DNA from: Pantoea wallisii
GTDB taxonomy: Bacteria; Pseudomonadota; Gammaproteobacteria; Enterobacterales; Enterobacteriaceae
DNA length: 64,000 bases
Reading direction: 5' to 3'
Assembly: GCF_002095485.1 (NCBI RefSeq)
Contig: NZ_MLFS01000002.1
Coordinates: 1 to 64,000 of the forward strand
Position 1 is the stretch's first letter. The number at the start of each line of letters is the position of its first letter. Below the pieces are notes generated by a model. That model was not told the DNA's origin and ran no database searches. It was given only the letters and a program-made list of their open reading frames with translations. Shown here piece after piece: positions 37,953 to 47,240 of the stretch. The translations under genes were made by a program, and so were the position numbers.

Positions 37953-40552
37953 AAACCACCTGTCCCTACTGCGGGGTAGGCTGCGGCGTAGAGGTGACGG
38001 GCCAAGACGCGGTGATCGGCGGCGATCGCCAGCATCCGGCTAACGGCGGTCGGCTGTGCGTGAAGGGAGCGGCGCTGGGAGAGACGCTGAGCTATGACGA
38101 TCGGCTGCTATGGCCGCAGCTTCACGGCGAGCGCGTCAGCATGGCGAGCGCGCTGGATCACGTGGCCGGCGAGCTGCAGCGCATCATTAAGCAGCACGGC
38201 CCGCAGGCCGTGGCGTTTTATGGCTCCGGCCAGCTGCTGACCGAGGATTACTACACGGCCAATAAACTGATGAAGGGCTTTATTGGCGCCGCCAATATCG
38301 ATACCAATTCACGGCTGTGCATGGCTTCCGCCGTGGTGGGCTATAAGCGGGCGCTGGGCGCGGATGCGGTGCCGTGCTGCTATGAGGATATTGAGCAGGC
38401 CGATCTGGTCATCCTGGCAGGTGCCAATATGGCATGGGCGCATCCGGTAGCGTGGCAGCGCCTGATGCAGGCCCGGCGCGAACGGCCGCAGATGCAGCTG
38501 GTGGTGATCGATCCGCGCCGCACGGCCAGTTGCGATACGGCGGATATGCACCTGGCTTTAAAACCGGGCACCGATGGCGCGCTGTTCGCCGGCTTACTTA
38601 ACTGGCTGGCACAGCAGGGTGGCATCGACGCCGGCATGTTACCGCACCTGAGCAACGTGGAGAGTACGCTGGCGGGGTGCGCCGTCTGGGATAGCGCCAC
38701 GGTTGCCGCCGCCTGCCAGCTGCCGGAATCAGCGGTGATAGCATTCTGGCAACTGTTCGCTACGGTACCGCGCGTGCTGACGATGTGGTGTATGGGCATT
38801 AATCAGTCACAGACCGGCAGTGACAACAACAACGCGATTCTTAATGTGCACCTGCTGAGCGGCAAAATCGGTCGCCCGGGCTGCGGACCCTTTTCGCTGA
38901 CCGGGCAGCCAAATGCCATGGGCGGGCGCGAAGTGGGCGGGCTGGCGAATCAGCTGGCGGCACACATGGGGTTTAGCGCAGAGGAAATCGATCGCCTCGG
39001 TCGCTTCTGGCACAGCGACCGGGTGGCCCGCCAGCCGGGACTGATGGCGGTGCCGCTGTTTGAGGCCATCGCGCGCGGCGAGGTGAAAGCGGTATGGATC
39101 ATGGGCACCAATCCGGCGGTCTCTATGCCGGAAGGCAACCGCGTAACGCAGGCGCTGGCTAACTGTGAACTGGTGGTTGTGTCCGAGGTGAGTGCCCGAA
39201 GCGATACCGCCGCGCTGGCGCATGTGCTGCTGCCCGCTCAGGCCTGGGGTGAGAAGAGCGGCACGGTCACCAACTCCGAGCGGCGGATTTCGCGCCAGCG
39301 CAGCTTCGTGGCCCCGGCCGGCGAGGCGAAACCGGACTGGTGGCTGCTGGCTGAAGTGGCCCGGCGGCTTGGCTTTGGTGCGGCCTTTGCCTGGCAGCAC
39401 CCCAGTGAAATCTTTGCCGAACATGCGGCGCTGTCGGGCTTTGAGAATAACGGCACGCGCGCCTTTGATATCAGCGCCCTGGCGGGGATCACCCGTGAGC
39501 AGTATGACCAGCTGATGCCGGTACAGTGGCCAATAACGGCTGCGACACCGGACGGGGTGGCACGCTTGTTTGCCGATCGCCGCTTCTTTCACGCCGATGG
39601 CAAAGCGCGCCTGCTGCCCCCGGCCATGCCGGTCACCACCCTGACCGATGCGTGTTATTCGCTGTTGATGAATACCGGGCGTATCCGCGATCAGTGGCAC
39701 ACGATGACGCGCACCGGCAACGTGGTGCGCCTGATGCAGCACTACGACGAACCCTTTGTCGCGCTGCATCCGCAGGACGCCGATGCCCGGGGTCTGCACC
39801 AGGGCGACATCGCGCGCGTGCAGTCCGCCTCAGGCTGGTGGTGCGGCCGGGTCACGCTTGACGACGGTCTGAGGCGCGGAGAGATATTTGTGCCGATGCA
39901 CTGGACGCAGCAGTTCAGTGCCCAGGCCAGAGTCGATAGCCTGGTGGCGGCACGCTGCTGCCCGGTATCCGGCCAGCCCGCGCTGAAGCAGACCGCCGTA
40001 CGCATTCAGCCGCTGCGCCCGGCGTGGCAGGGCTGGCTGTTTATGCCGCAGACGGTGACGCCACAGCGGCTGCTGTACTGGTCGCGGGCACCGCAAAACG
40101 GCGTGCAGCGCTATGTGCTGGCAGGCGACGGCAGTGCAGCGGCATGGCTGATGCAGCAGCCGGGAATGCAGGATCTGCAGTGGCAGCAGGCGCAGGCCGG
40201 GCAGCAGCACCAGCTACTGGGCTGGCGCGACGGGCAGTTGGCCTGTGCACTCTATGCGGCGCCGCAGTTGCCCGCCATCGATCACGCCTTTGTCGCCAGC
40301 GCATTTACGCACCCTCCCGCCTGCGCAGCGCAGCGGCACGCGCTACTGGGTGGCCGTCCCGTTCAGGGCGCCAGTCAGGGACGTATCCTTTGCAGCTGCT
40401 TTGGTGTAGGAGAGCTGGTGATTCAGCGCGCCATTGAGCAGGGCTGTGACTCGCCGGCGGCGCTGGGTGCGGCGCTGAAGTGTGGAACGAATTGTGGCTC
40501 CTGCGTGCCGGAGCTGAAGCAGATGCTGGCTGCACAACGCGTGACGTTGTAA
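37949..40552 (+). CDS. nasA: Assimilatory nitrate reductase catalytic subunit NasA
   Basis: The 867-residue cytoplasmic molybdopterin enzyme reduces nitrate to nitrite. An N-terminal [4Fe-4S] site has Cys5, 8, 12 and about 37 (CPYCGVGCG ... RLCVKG). The bis-MGD oxidoreductase and dinucleotide-binding domains follow. A BFD-like [2Fe-2S] domain at the C-terminus (CSCFGVGELV ... CGTNCGSCVPELK) matches Klebsiella NasA, which takes electrons from NasC. It is coupled to nasB through ATGA, and cobA follows by 11 nt. Confidence 0.96.
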   Translation: MKTTCPYCGVGCGVEVTGQDAVIGGDRQHPANGGRLCVKGAALGETLSYDDRLLWPQLHGERVSMASALDHVAGELQRIIKQHGPQAVAFYGSGQLLTEDYYTANKLMKGFIGAANIDTNSRLCMASAVVGYKRALGADAVPCCYEDIEQADLVILAGANMAWAHPVAWQRLMQARRERPQMQLVVIDPRRTASCDTADMHLALKPGTDGALFAGLLNWLAQQGGIDAGMLPHLSNVESTLAGCAVWDSATVAAACQLPESAVIAFWQLFATVPRVLTMWCMGINQSQTGSDNNNAILNVHLLSGKIGRPGCGPFSLTGQPNAMGGREVGGLANQLAAHMGFSAEEIDRLGRFWHSDRVARQPGLMAVPLFEAIARGEVKAVWIMGTNPAVSMPEGNRVTQALANCELVVVSEVSARSDTAALAHVLLPAQAWGEKSGTVTNSERRISRQRSFVAPAGEAKPDWWLLAEVARRLGFGAAFAWQHPSEIFAEHAALSGFENNGTRAFDISALAGITREQYDQLMPVQWPITAATPDGVARLFADRRFFHADGKARLLPPAMPVTTLTDACYSLLMNTGRIRDQWHTMTRTGNVVRLMQHYDEPFVALHPQDADARGLHQGDIARVQSASGWWCGRVTLDDGLRRGEIFVPMHWTQQFSAQARVDSLVAARCCPVSGQPALKQTAVRIQPLRPAWQGWLFMPQTVTPQRLLYWSRAPQNGVQRYVLAGDGSAAAWLMQQPGMQDLQWQQAQAGQQHQLLGWRDGQLACALYAAPQLPAIDHAFVASAFTHPPACAAQRHALLGGRPVQGASQGRILCSCFGVGELVIQRAIEQGCDSPAALGAALKCGTNCGSCVPELKQMLAAQRVTL

Positions 40553-40563
40553 CGGAGAGAGTA

Positions 40564-41382
40564 ATGACTAACGCTATCGATTCTTTAGACAAACTGTTTC
40601 CGCCGCTGGCAAAAAAGCCAGGCGATGTGTGGCTGGTCGGTGCCGGACCAGGCGACGTTGAACTGCTGACGCTGAAAGCGTTACGGCTCATCGCGCGTGC
40701 CGATGTGGTGGTGTATGACCGGCTGGTGAGCACGGATATCATGGCCGAGGTGCCTGCCGGCACGCTGGCAATTGATGTGGGTAAGCAGCCGGGTAGTCAC
40801 GGTCTGAAACAGGCGCAGATCAATCAGCTGCTGGTCGATCTGGCGCGCAGCGGGCGTGAGGTGGTACGGCTGAAGGGCGGCGACCCGTTTATCTTTGGCC
40901 GCGGTGGCGAAGAGATGCTCTGGCTGCGGCAGGCGGGGATCGCCTGCCATATTGTGCCGGGCATCACCGCTGCTGCCGGCTGCGCCGCCGCGGCCGGTAT
41001 TCCGCTAACCCACCGTGATTGCGCGCAGTCGCTGCGGCTCATCACCGGGCATGGCAGGCACGGCGAGCCTCAGCTGGCCGATGCCTCTCTCGCGGCCCGT
41101 AACCAGACGCTGGTGTTCTATATGGGACTAAAGTGGAGCGCCAGTATCAGCGCCCAGTTGCAGGCGCACGGACACAGCGCAGAGACGCCGGTGGCGATTA
41201 TTGAGAACGGCACGCGCGCCAGCCAGCGGGTGATGATCACCACGCTGGGGCAGCTGGCAGCAACGGTCGTGCGCGAGCAGGCGCAGTCACCGGCGCTGCT
41301 GCTGGTAGGCGAAGTAGTGCGCTTCTACCGCGCCACCGATTGCGTTGATTCACCGTGGGATAGCGTGGTGACGGCGTCATGA
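40564..41382 (+). CDS. cobA: Uroporphyrinogen-III C-methyltransferase
   Basis: The 272-residue SUMT makes precorrin-2 from uroporphyrinogen III with two SAM, the first step to siroheme. Motifs are VGAGPGD near the N-terminus, RLKGGDPFIFGRGGEE and PGITAAAGCAA. ACGGAGAGAG precedes the ATG. Its place at the end of the nas operon fits the siroheme need of NasB. It lacks the CysG N-terminal oxidase/chelatase domain, so that activity must come from elsewhere. Confidence 0.95.
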   Translation: MTNAIDSLDKLFPPLAKKPGDVWLVGAGPGDVELLTLKALRLIARADVVVYDRLVSTDIMAEVPAGTLAIDVGKQPGSHGLKQAQINQLLVDLARSGREVVRLKGGDPFIFGRGGEEMLWLRQAGIACHIVPGITAAAGCAAAAGIPLTHRDCAQSLRLITGHGRHGEPQLADASLAARNQTLVFYMGLKWSASISAQLQAHGHSAETPVAIIENGTRASQRVMITTLGQLAATVVREQAQSPALLLVGEVVRFYRATDCVDSPWDSVVTAS

Positions 41383-42250
41383 CGGGCGCACTGCATTGCC
41401 GTCTGCCAGCAGGCTATCGGCAATATCCAGCATGGCCCGCAAGCGATCCATGTGCCGGAGATCCTGATGATAGCCCACCCATTATTTCGCGCGAAGGGGG
41501 AGCCCCCGCTATGTCGATGCGCTGTAATCCTGGCGTCATATCGCCCAGGGGTTGCGGCAGCACGGCCACGCCCATACCCTGCAGGCACATCTGCGCCTGA
41601 ATAGCCCGGCTGGTGCTGGTAAAGACGCGCCGCGAGCGGGGAAAGTGCTCCAGCAGCCAGGCGACGTCAGGGAAGTGCGACTGGGCGGTGTTCATCAGAA
41701 TCAGTCCTGCTGCCGCCGAATCCTGTTGCATCGCCAGGGCGAGTTCTGGCGTGCCGTAGAGCCCGTAGTGCAGGGGCATCAGGCGGCGCTGCACAATATC
41801 CGGCTCGGTAAAAGGGATAAGGCGAAAAGCCACGTCGGCGTCACGGCGCGATAAGTTGAGTAACCGGTAACTGGCGATCACCTCTGGCACGATGGCGGGG
41901 TGGCGGCGCGTCAATTCGGCCAGAACGGGCGCGAGCACGGCAGTGGTAAACCACTCCGCGGATGAGATGCGCAGAATGCCCTCCAGCCGCTCGTGGTTGC
42001 CCGCCAGGCGCCGCTCCAGCGCCAGCGCAGAGTTCTCCATCGACTCTGCGAGGTTCAGCACCGCATCGCCGGCGTCCGTCAACACTAATCCCTCCCGGGT
42101 GCGGCGGAACAGCGCCTGCTGCGCCTCCTCCTCCAGCGCTTTTATCCGGCGACCCACCGTAGGATGGCTTACGCCCAGCGTGCGCGCCGCCTCGCCGTAA
42201 GAGCCTTTGCGCATAACGGCCAGGAAGATGCGGATGTCGCTCCAGTCCAT
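41377..42250 (-). CDS. LysR-family regulator, C-terminus frameshifted
   Basis: The N-terminal winged helix (about 1-60; SYGEAARTLGVSHPTVGRRIKALEE) and LysR substrate-binding domain are clear. As read the frame changes after PPSREI and ends at 41414. Removing one A in ATAATGG near 41481-41487 gives EIWVGYHQDLRHMDRLRAML, a typical LysR end, with a stop at 41377 and 290 residues. The start at 42250 (MDWSDIRIFL) follows GGGGTAG. It is divergent from the SDR gene, which it probably controls (inference), and convergent with cobA. Confidence 0.9.
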
Positions 42251-42365
42251 ATTACTACCCCGTTCAAAAATGAACATTTAATATACAGATATGGCAGTTC
42301 CTAAACAATGCTGTACGGTGCACGCTGGTATCTCGAATTCATACATTTCATCAGGATTAAAAGAG

Positions 42366-43112
42366 ATGACCACATTACAAAACAGCGTTGCCATTGTTAC
42401 CGGTGCTTCAAAGGGGATTGGCGCAGGCATTGCCCGCCAGCTGGCCGCCGATGGCGCGCAGGTTATTGTGAACTATACATCCGATCGGCAGGGCGCTGAT
42501 GCGGTCGTGGCCGCTATTCTCGCTGCCGGCGGTAAAGCTGTGGCGGTCGCAGCGGATGTCACGGATAAAACGCAGGTGGATGCACTGATCCAGACGGCTA
42601 TTGCGACATTCGGACAACTGGACATTGTGGTGAACAACGCCGGTATCTATCAGTTTGCCCGCATTGAAGAGACCACGGAAGCGCTGTACCGCAGGCAGTT
42701 CGATATCAACGTTCTTGGGCCGCTGCTGGTTGCGGCGGCGGCTACGCCGCATATGAAGCGAGGCGGCAGCATTATTAATATCAGCTCCGTGGTGACACGG
42801 GTATTTGTGGCGGAGAGCGCGATCTACAGCGGTAGCAAAGGGGCGATTGACGCGATTACCGGTGTGCTGGCGCGTGAACTTGGCCCGCGCGGCATTCGTG
42901 TTAACACAGTCAGTCCGGGGCTGATTGAGACGGAAGGTACGCATACAAGCGGTGCGATGGGCTCCGAATTTCAGCGCTGGAATGAGAGCCAAACGCCGCT
43001 GGGCCGCATCGGTCAGGTAGAGGATATTGCGCCGATCGTCTCCTGGCTTGCCTCCGCTCAGGCGGGTTGGATCACCGGAGAGACCGTGATGGCCTCCGGC
43101 GGGATGCGCTGA
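42366..43112 (+). CDS. Short-chain dehydrogenase/reductase (FabG-like)
   Basis: The 248-residue SDR has the NADP-binding TGASKGIG, NNAG, the catalytic Ser (INISSV) and YSGSK (Tyr and Lys of YxxxK), and a C-terminal VSWLASAQAGWITGE typical of the FabG-like group. The substrate cannot be told from sequence. The ATG at 42366 follows AAGAG. It is divergent from the LysR gene, a common regulator-target arrangement. Confidence 0.9.
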   Translation: MTTLQNSVAIVTGASKGIGAGIARQLAADGAQVIVNYTSDRQGADAVVAAILAAGGKAVAVAADVTDKTQVDALIQTAIATFGQLDIVVNNAGIYQFARIEETTEALYRRQFDINVLGPLLVAAAATPHMKRGGSIINISSVVTRVFVAESAIYSGSKGAIDAITGVLARELGPRGIRVNTVSPGLIETEGTHTSGAMGSEFQRWNESQTPLGRIGQVEDIAPIVSWLASAQAGWITGETVMASGGMR

Positions 43113-43231
43113 CGACGGGCGCAATTTTACTTATGGCTAAATAAACCCCCCTTTTTCTCGCTTAATCCACGCTTTAGCCGTGGGCGGTTTTGGCATTCTA
43201 TGCTCAGAATTCCTGCCAGCTGAGGTATGTC

Positions 43232-44383
43232 GTGGCTGAAGAGAGCAACGAGGACAAAACAGAATCGCCCACACCCCACCGACTTGAAAAAGCGCGTGAG
43301 GAGGGGCAGGTTCCGCGTTCGCGCGAACTGACCTCGGTGTTAATGCTGATGGCCGGACTATTAATCATCTGGCTGGGCGGCAGCAATATGGCTGACCGCC
43401 TGGCCAGCATGGTCGCTACCGGCTTCCGCTTTGACCACGGCATGGTCAGCGACGACAAAATCATCGTTTCGCATATTGGTAACCTCATCATGCAGGCGGT
43501 AGTGGCGCTGCTGCCGCTGATGTCCGGGCTGGTGATTGTGGCGATTGCCGCGCCGATGCTGCTGGGTGGGATCAATATCAGCGGCAAATCCATCAAGTTC
43601 GATTTCAAGAAGCTCAATCCGCTGCCGGGTATTCAGCGCATGTTCTCCGGCCAGACCTGGGCTGAACTGCTGAAGGCCATTCTGAAAGCCGTGCTGGTTG
43701 GCCTGGTGGCCGGCTGGTATCTGTGGAGTCACTGGCAGGAGATGCTGCGCCTGATGAGCGAATCACCGATCAACGCGCTACGGCACGGCCTGACGATGAC
43801 TGCCATCAGCTGTGCGCTGGTGATGCTGGGTTTGATTCCTATGGTCGGCTTTGACGTGTTCTGGCAGCTCTACAGCCACATTAAAAAGCTGCGTATGACG
43901 CGTCAGGAGATCCGCGACGAGCATAAGCAGAATGAGGGGGATCCGCACGTCAAAGGGCGTATTCGCCAGGCGATGCGCGCCGCCGCACGTCGCCGCATGA
44001 TGGCCGATGTGCCGAAAGCGGACGTCATCGTCACGAACCCGACGCACTACTCGGTGGCACTGCAGTATCAGGAGGGCAAGATGGGCGCACCTAAAGTCAT
44101 TGCCAAAGGGGCGGGCGATATTGCGCTGCGCATCCGCGAAATTGCTAAAGAGCACCGCGTACCGATTCTTGAAGCGCCGCCGCTGGCGCGTGCGCTCTAT
44201 CGTCACACGGAGATTGGTCAGTTCATTCCCGGCGCGCTATATGCCGCGGTGGCGGAAGTACTGGCCTGGGTCTGGCAGCTGCGCCGCTGGAAGCGTGAAG
44301 GCGGCCTGATTCCAACCAAACCTAAACATCTGCCGGTTCCGGCAGAGATGGACTTTGCAGGAGAGAACAGAAACGATGGCTAA
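43232..44383 (+). CDS. flhB: Flagellar export apparatus protein FlhB
   Basis: FlhB sits in the flagellar type III export gate and switches substrate specificity. The 383-residue protein has four membrane helices and a cytoplasmic domain with the self-cleaving NPTH site (TNPTHYSVAL). The start is GTG at 43232, as in E. coli, with GAGG upstream. Unlike E. coli, no cheZ precedes it. flhA overlaps its 3' end by 8 nt. Confidence 0.97.
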   Translation: MAEESNEDKTESPTPHRLEKAREEGQVPRSRELTSVLMLMAGLLIIWLGGSNMADRLASMVATGFRFDHGMVSDDKIIVSHIGNLIMQAVVALLPLMSGLVIVAIAAPMLLGGINISGKSIKFDFKKLNPLPGIQRMFSGQTWAELLKAILKAVLVGLVAGWYLWSHWQEMLRLMSESPINALRHGLTMTAISCALVMLGLIPMVGFDVFWQLYSHIKKLRMTRQEIRDEHKQNEGDPHVKGRIRQAMRAAARRRMMADVPKADVIVTNPTHYSVALQYQEGKMGAPKVIAKGAGDIALRIREIAKEHRVPILEAPPLARALYRHTEIGQFIPGALYAAVAEVLAWVWQLRRWKREGGLIPTKPKHLPVPAEMDFAGENRNDG

Positions 44384-46463
44384 TCTGGCCGAAAAGCTGC
44401 GTTTACCGGGCAATTTTAAAGACACGCAGTGGCAGGTGCTTGCAGGGCCGGTGCTGATCATGCTGATCCTGTCGATGATGGTCTTGCCGCTGCCGGCATT
44501 CATCCTCGACCTGCTGTTTACCTTCAATATTGCGCTGTCAATTATGGTGCTGCTGGTGGCGATGTTTACCCAGCGCACGCTGGAATTCGCTGCGTTCCCG
44601 ACCATTCTGCTGTTCTCTACGCTGCTGCGTCTGGCGCTTAACGTCGCCTCAACGCGTATTATCCTGCTGGAGGGGCACACCGGTGCTGATGCGGCGGGGC
44701 GCGTGGTTGAAGCCTTCGGTCACTTCCTGGTGGGTGGCAACTTTGCCATCGGTATCGTGGTGTTCGTGATCCTCGTTATCATCAACTTTATGGTTATCAC
44801 CAAAGGTGCCGGACGTATTGCCGAAGTGGGGGCCCGTTTCGTACTGGACGGTATGCCGGGTAAGCAGATGGCGATCGATGCCGATCTGAACGCCGGATTG
44901 ATTGGTGAAGAGGAGGCCAAGCGCCGCCGCTCGGAAGTGACGCAGGAGGCCGATTTCTACGGCTCCATGGACGGTGCCAGTAAGTTTGTCCGCGGTGACG
45001 CCATCGCCGGTATCCTGATCATGGTGATTAACGTGATCGGCGGCCTGCTGGTTGGCGTGGTGCAGCACGGTATGGATCTGGGGCATGCGGGTGAAACCTA
45101 TACGCTGCTGACCATCGGTGACGGTCTGGTAGCTCAGATTCCGGCGCTGGTGATCTCGACGGCTGCGGGCGTCATCGTGACGCGCGTCAGTACCGATCAG
45201 GACGTCGGCGAACAGATGGTAGGCCAGCTGTTTAACAACCCGCGCGTGCTGATGCTGAGCGCCGGCGTTATTGGTCTGCTGGGCCTGGTGCCGGGCATGC
45301 CAAACTTTGTGTTTCTGCTGTTCACCGCCGCGCTGCTGGGCCTGGCCTGGTGGTTGCGCGGACGCGAAATGCAGCCGAAAGCGCAGACGGAGAGCTCCAG
45401 CCTGGTGAAAACGCAGGAGACCCCGGCAACAGTGGAGGCCTCGTGGACCGACGTGCAGCTGGAGGATTCGCTGGGCATGGAGGTGGGGTATCGCCTGATT
45501 CCGATGGTGGATCATCTGCAAAACGGCGAGCTGCTGGGGCGTATCCGCAGTATCCGTAAGAAAGTTGCGCAGGAGGTGGGTTTCCTGCCGCCGGTGGTGC
45601 ATATCCGTGACAACATGGAGCTGCCGCCTGCCCGCTATCGCATTCTGATGAAAGGGGTGGAGATAGGCAGCGGCGATGCGTATCCGGGGCGCTGGATGGC
45701 GATCAATCCGGGGACGGCGGCGGGCTCACTGCCTGGTGAGCCGACGATCGATCCGGCCTTTGGCCTGGCCGCTATCTGGATTGACAGCGCGCTGAAAGAG
45801 CAGGCGCAGATTCAGGGTTATACCGTCGTTGAGGCCAGTACCGTGGTGGCGACGCACCTGAATCACCTGATTGGTCAGTATGCCAGCGAGCTGTTTGGGC
45901 GTCAGGAGGCGCAGCAGCTACTGGATCGCGTGACGCAGGAGATGCCGAAGCTGACGGAAGATCTGGTGCCGGGCGTGATCACCCTGACCACGCTGCATAA
46001 AGTGCTGCAAAACCTGCTGACGGAACGCGTGTCGATTCGCGACATGCGCACCATTATTGAGACGCTGGCCGAGCATGCGCCGGTGCAGAACGATCCGCAG
46101 GAGCTGACCAGTGTGGTGCGCGTGGCGCTGGGCCGTGCGATTACACAGCAGTGGTTCCCGGGTAACGGCGAAGTGCAGGTGATTGGTCTGGATGCCACGC
46201 TGGAGCGTTTGCTGCTGCAGGCGCTGCAGGGCGGTGGCGGACTGGAGCCGGGGCTGGCCGATCGTCTGCTGGTGCAGGCACAGGCGGCACTGCAGCAGCA
46301 GGAGATGACCGGGGCGCCGCCGGTGCTGCTGGTTAATCATCCGCTGCGAGCTCTGCTGGCGCGGTTCCTGCGCCGCAATCTGCCGCAGCTGGTGGTGCTG
46401 TCGAATATGGAGCTGACCGATAACCGTCAAATCCGTATGACATCGACCATCGGAGGTAAATGA
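44376..46463 (+). CDS. flhA: Flagellar export gate protein FlhA
   Basis: The 695-residue protein forms the nonameric export gate. The first half holds about eight membrane helices with the conserved FHIPEP-region equivalents (LLRLALNVASTRIIL, GAGRIAEVGARFVLDGMPGKQMAID). The cytoplasmic half binds export substrates. Its ATG lies inside the flhB 3' end, and its stop overlaps the flhE start. Confidence 0.98.
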   Translation: MANLAEKLRLPGNFKDTQWQVLAGPVLIMLILSMMVLPLPAFILDLLFTFNIALSIMVLLVAMFTQRTLEFAAFPTILLFSTLLRLALNVASTRIILLEGHTGADAAGRVVEAFGHFLVGGNFAIGIVVFVILVIINFMVITKGAGRIAEVGARFVLDGMPGKQMAIDADLNAGLIGEEEAKRRRSEVTQEADFYGSMDGASKFVRGDAIAGILIMVINVIGGLLVGVVQHGMDLGHAGETYTLLTIGDGLVAQIPALVISTAAGVIVTRVSTDQDVGEQMVGQLFNNPRVLMLSAGVIGLLGLVPGMPNFVFLLFTAALLGLAWWLRGREMQPKAQTESSSLVKTQETPATVEASWTDVQLEDSLGMEVGYRLIPMVDHLQNGELLGRIRSIRKKVAQEVGFLPPVVHIRDNMELPPARYRILMKGVEIGSGDAYPGRWMAINPGTAAGSLPGEPTIDPAFGLAAIWIDSALKEQAQIQGYTVVEASTVVATHLNHLIGQYASELFGRQEAQQLLDRVTQEMPKLTEDLVPGVITLTTLHKVLQNLLTERVSIRDMRTIIETLAEHAPVQNDPQELTSVVRVALGRAITQQWFPGNGEVQVIGLDATLERLLLQALQGGGGLEPGLADRLLVQAQAALQQQEMTGAPPVLLVNHPLRALLARFLRRNLPQLVVLSNMELTDNRQIRMTSTIGGK

Positions 46464-46870
46464 TGCGTCGCAGTTTTCAGCTGTTAATGCTGCTGTCCGC
46501 TATGGCGCTGTCGCTTAGTGCGGACGCGGCCAGCGGCGCGTGGAGTGCCAGCGTGAGCGGGCCGGGTCTGGGCGCCCGCGGCAACTGGTTGCTCTCGCCT
46601 GCGTTAAAGGCGCCATCCGCTGCGCCAGGCGTAATCTCCACCGTTAACTGGCGCTATACGCTGAGCCGGCCGGCACCATCCGGGCTGGTAGTACGGTTGT
46701 GTGCCAGCCAGCGCTGCGTGGAGCTGGACGGCGCCAGCGGCACGACGCGCGGCCTGGCTAACGTCACAGCGGATGAAACGCTGCATCTGGCGTTTGGTTT
46801 TCAGGGGCAGGGCGCGTTGCCGCCCGGCCTGCGCGTGGTGAGCAGTGAAGTGACGGTGAATTATCAGTAA
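46460..46870 (+). CDS. flhE: Flagellar protein FlhE
   Basis: The 136-residue precursor has a Sec signal peptide (likely cleaved near ADAASG) and a beta-rich periplasmic domain ending SSEVTVNYQ. In Salmonella FlhE is a periplasmic protein affecting swarming and proton leak through the export gate. Starts at 46460 and 46463 are both possible; the first overlaps the flhA stop as ATGA. It ends the flhBAE unit. Confidence 0.94.
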   Translation: MMRRSFQLLMLLSAMALSLSADAASGAWSASVSGPGLGARGNWLLSPALKAPSAAPGVISTVNWRYTLSRPAPSGLVVRLCASQRCVELDGASGTTRGLANVTADETLHLAFGFQGQGALPPGLRVVSSEVTVNYQ

Positions 46871-47240
46871 AGGATAAAGCGATAAGTCGCATGGCGAGGC
46901 GCTATGAGTAAGTGCTGCATCCGCAATGGCGCACCTGGCGGGCTGGGAAAACCTACACATTTTATCGCTGTGAATACTGCACACGGTCAGAAGGAAGAGC
47001 GAACACGCCCCGGCACGGCAACGGCCGCATCCATGCGGGCCTCGGCACGCGACATCCTTGCCGCGTGACGTCCGGGCTTACCTCGCTCTCCCTTCTTCCC
47101 TCAAATGTCGATATCGCTGTTTGTAAAACCTAACTTCTTTTGACTTTCGGAGTGGCGATCCGCAGGGCCGCCAGATGCGCCGATATCGCATTCAGCCATG
47201 GCAGCCCTGACGATCGCCATTAATGGCGCTGCCGTTTAAC
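46871..47240. other. flhE-argS intergenic region
   Basis: This 370-nt region lies between the convergent flhE and argS. It includes a GC-rich stretch with short repeated words (about 47000-47075; GCATCC, CGGC, CACGC) and copy B of the dispersed repeat. No open frame with a ribosome-binding site was seen. Confidence 0.55.
47078..47174 (+). repeat. Dispersed intergenic repeat, copy B
   Basis: This is the second copy of the element at 1-94, in the same orientation and similarly placed beyond the 3' end of a minus-strand gene (argS). The best conserved part is GGAGTGGCGA followed by GCAGGGC and GCCAG. The GC-rich stretch just upstream may be part of the element, but copy A is cut by the window edge so this cannot be tested here. 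Confidence 0.6.

Noticed and set aside
43140-43231. Terminator or flagellar promoter upstream of flhB
   Set aside because: A short CCACG/CGTGG hairpin and a C/T-rich run are present, but there is no good U tract and no convincing sigma-28 or FlhDC-type element.
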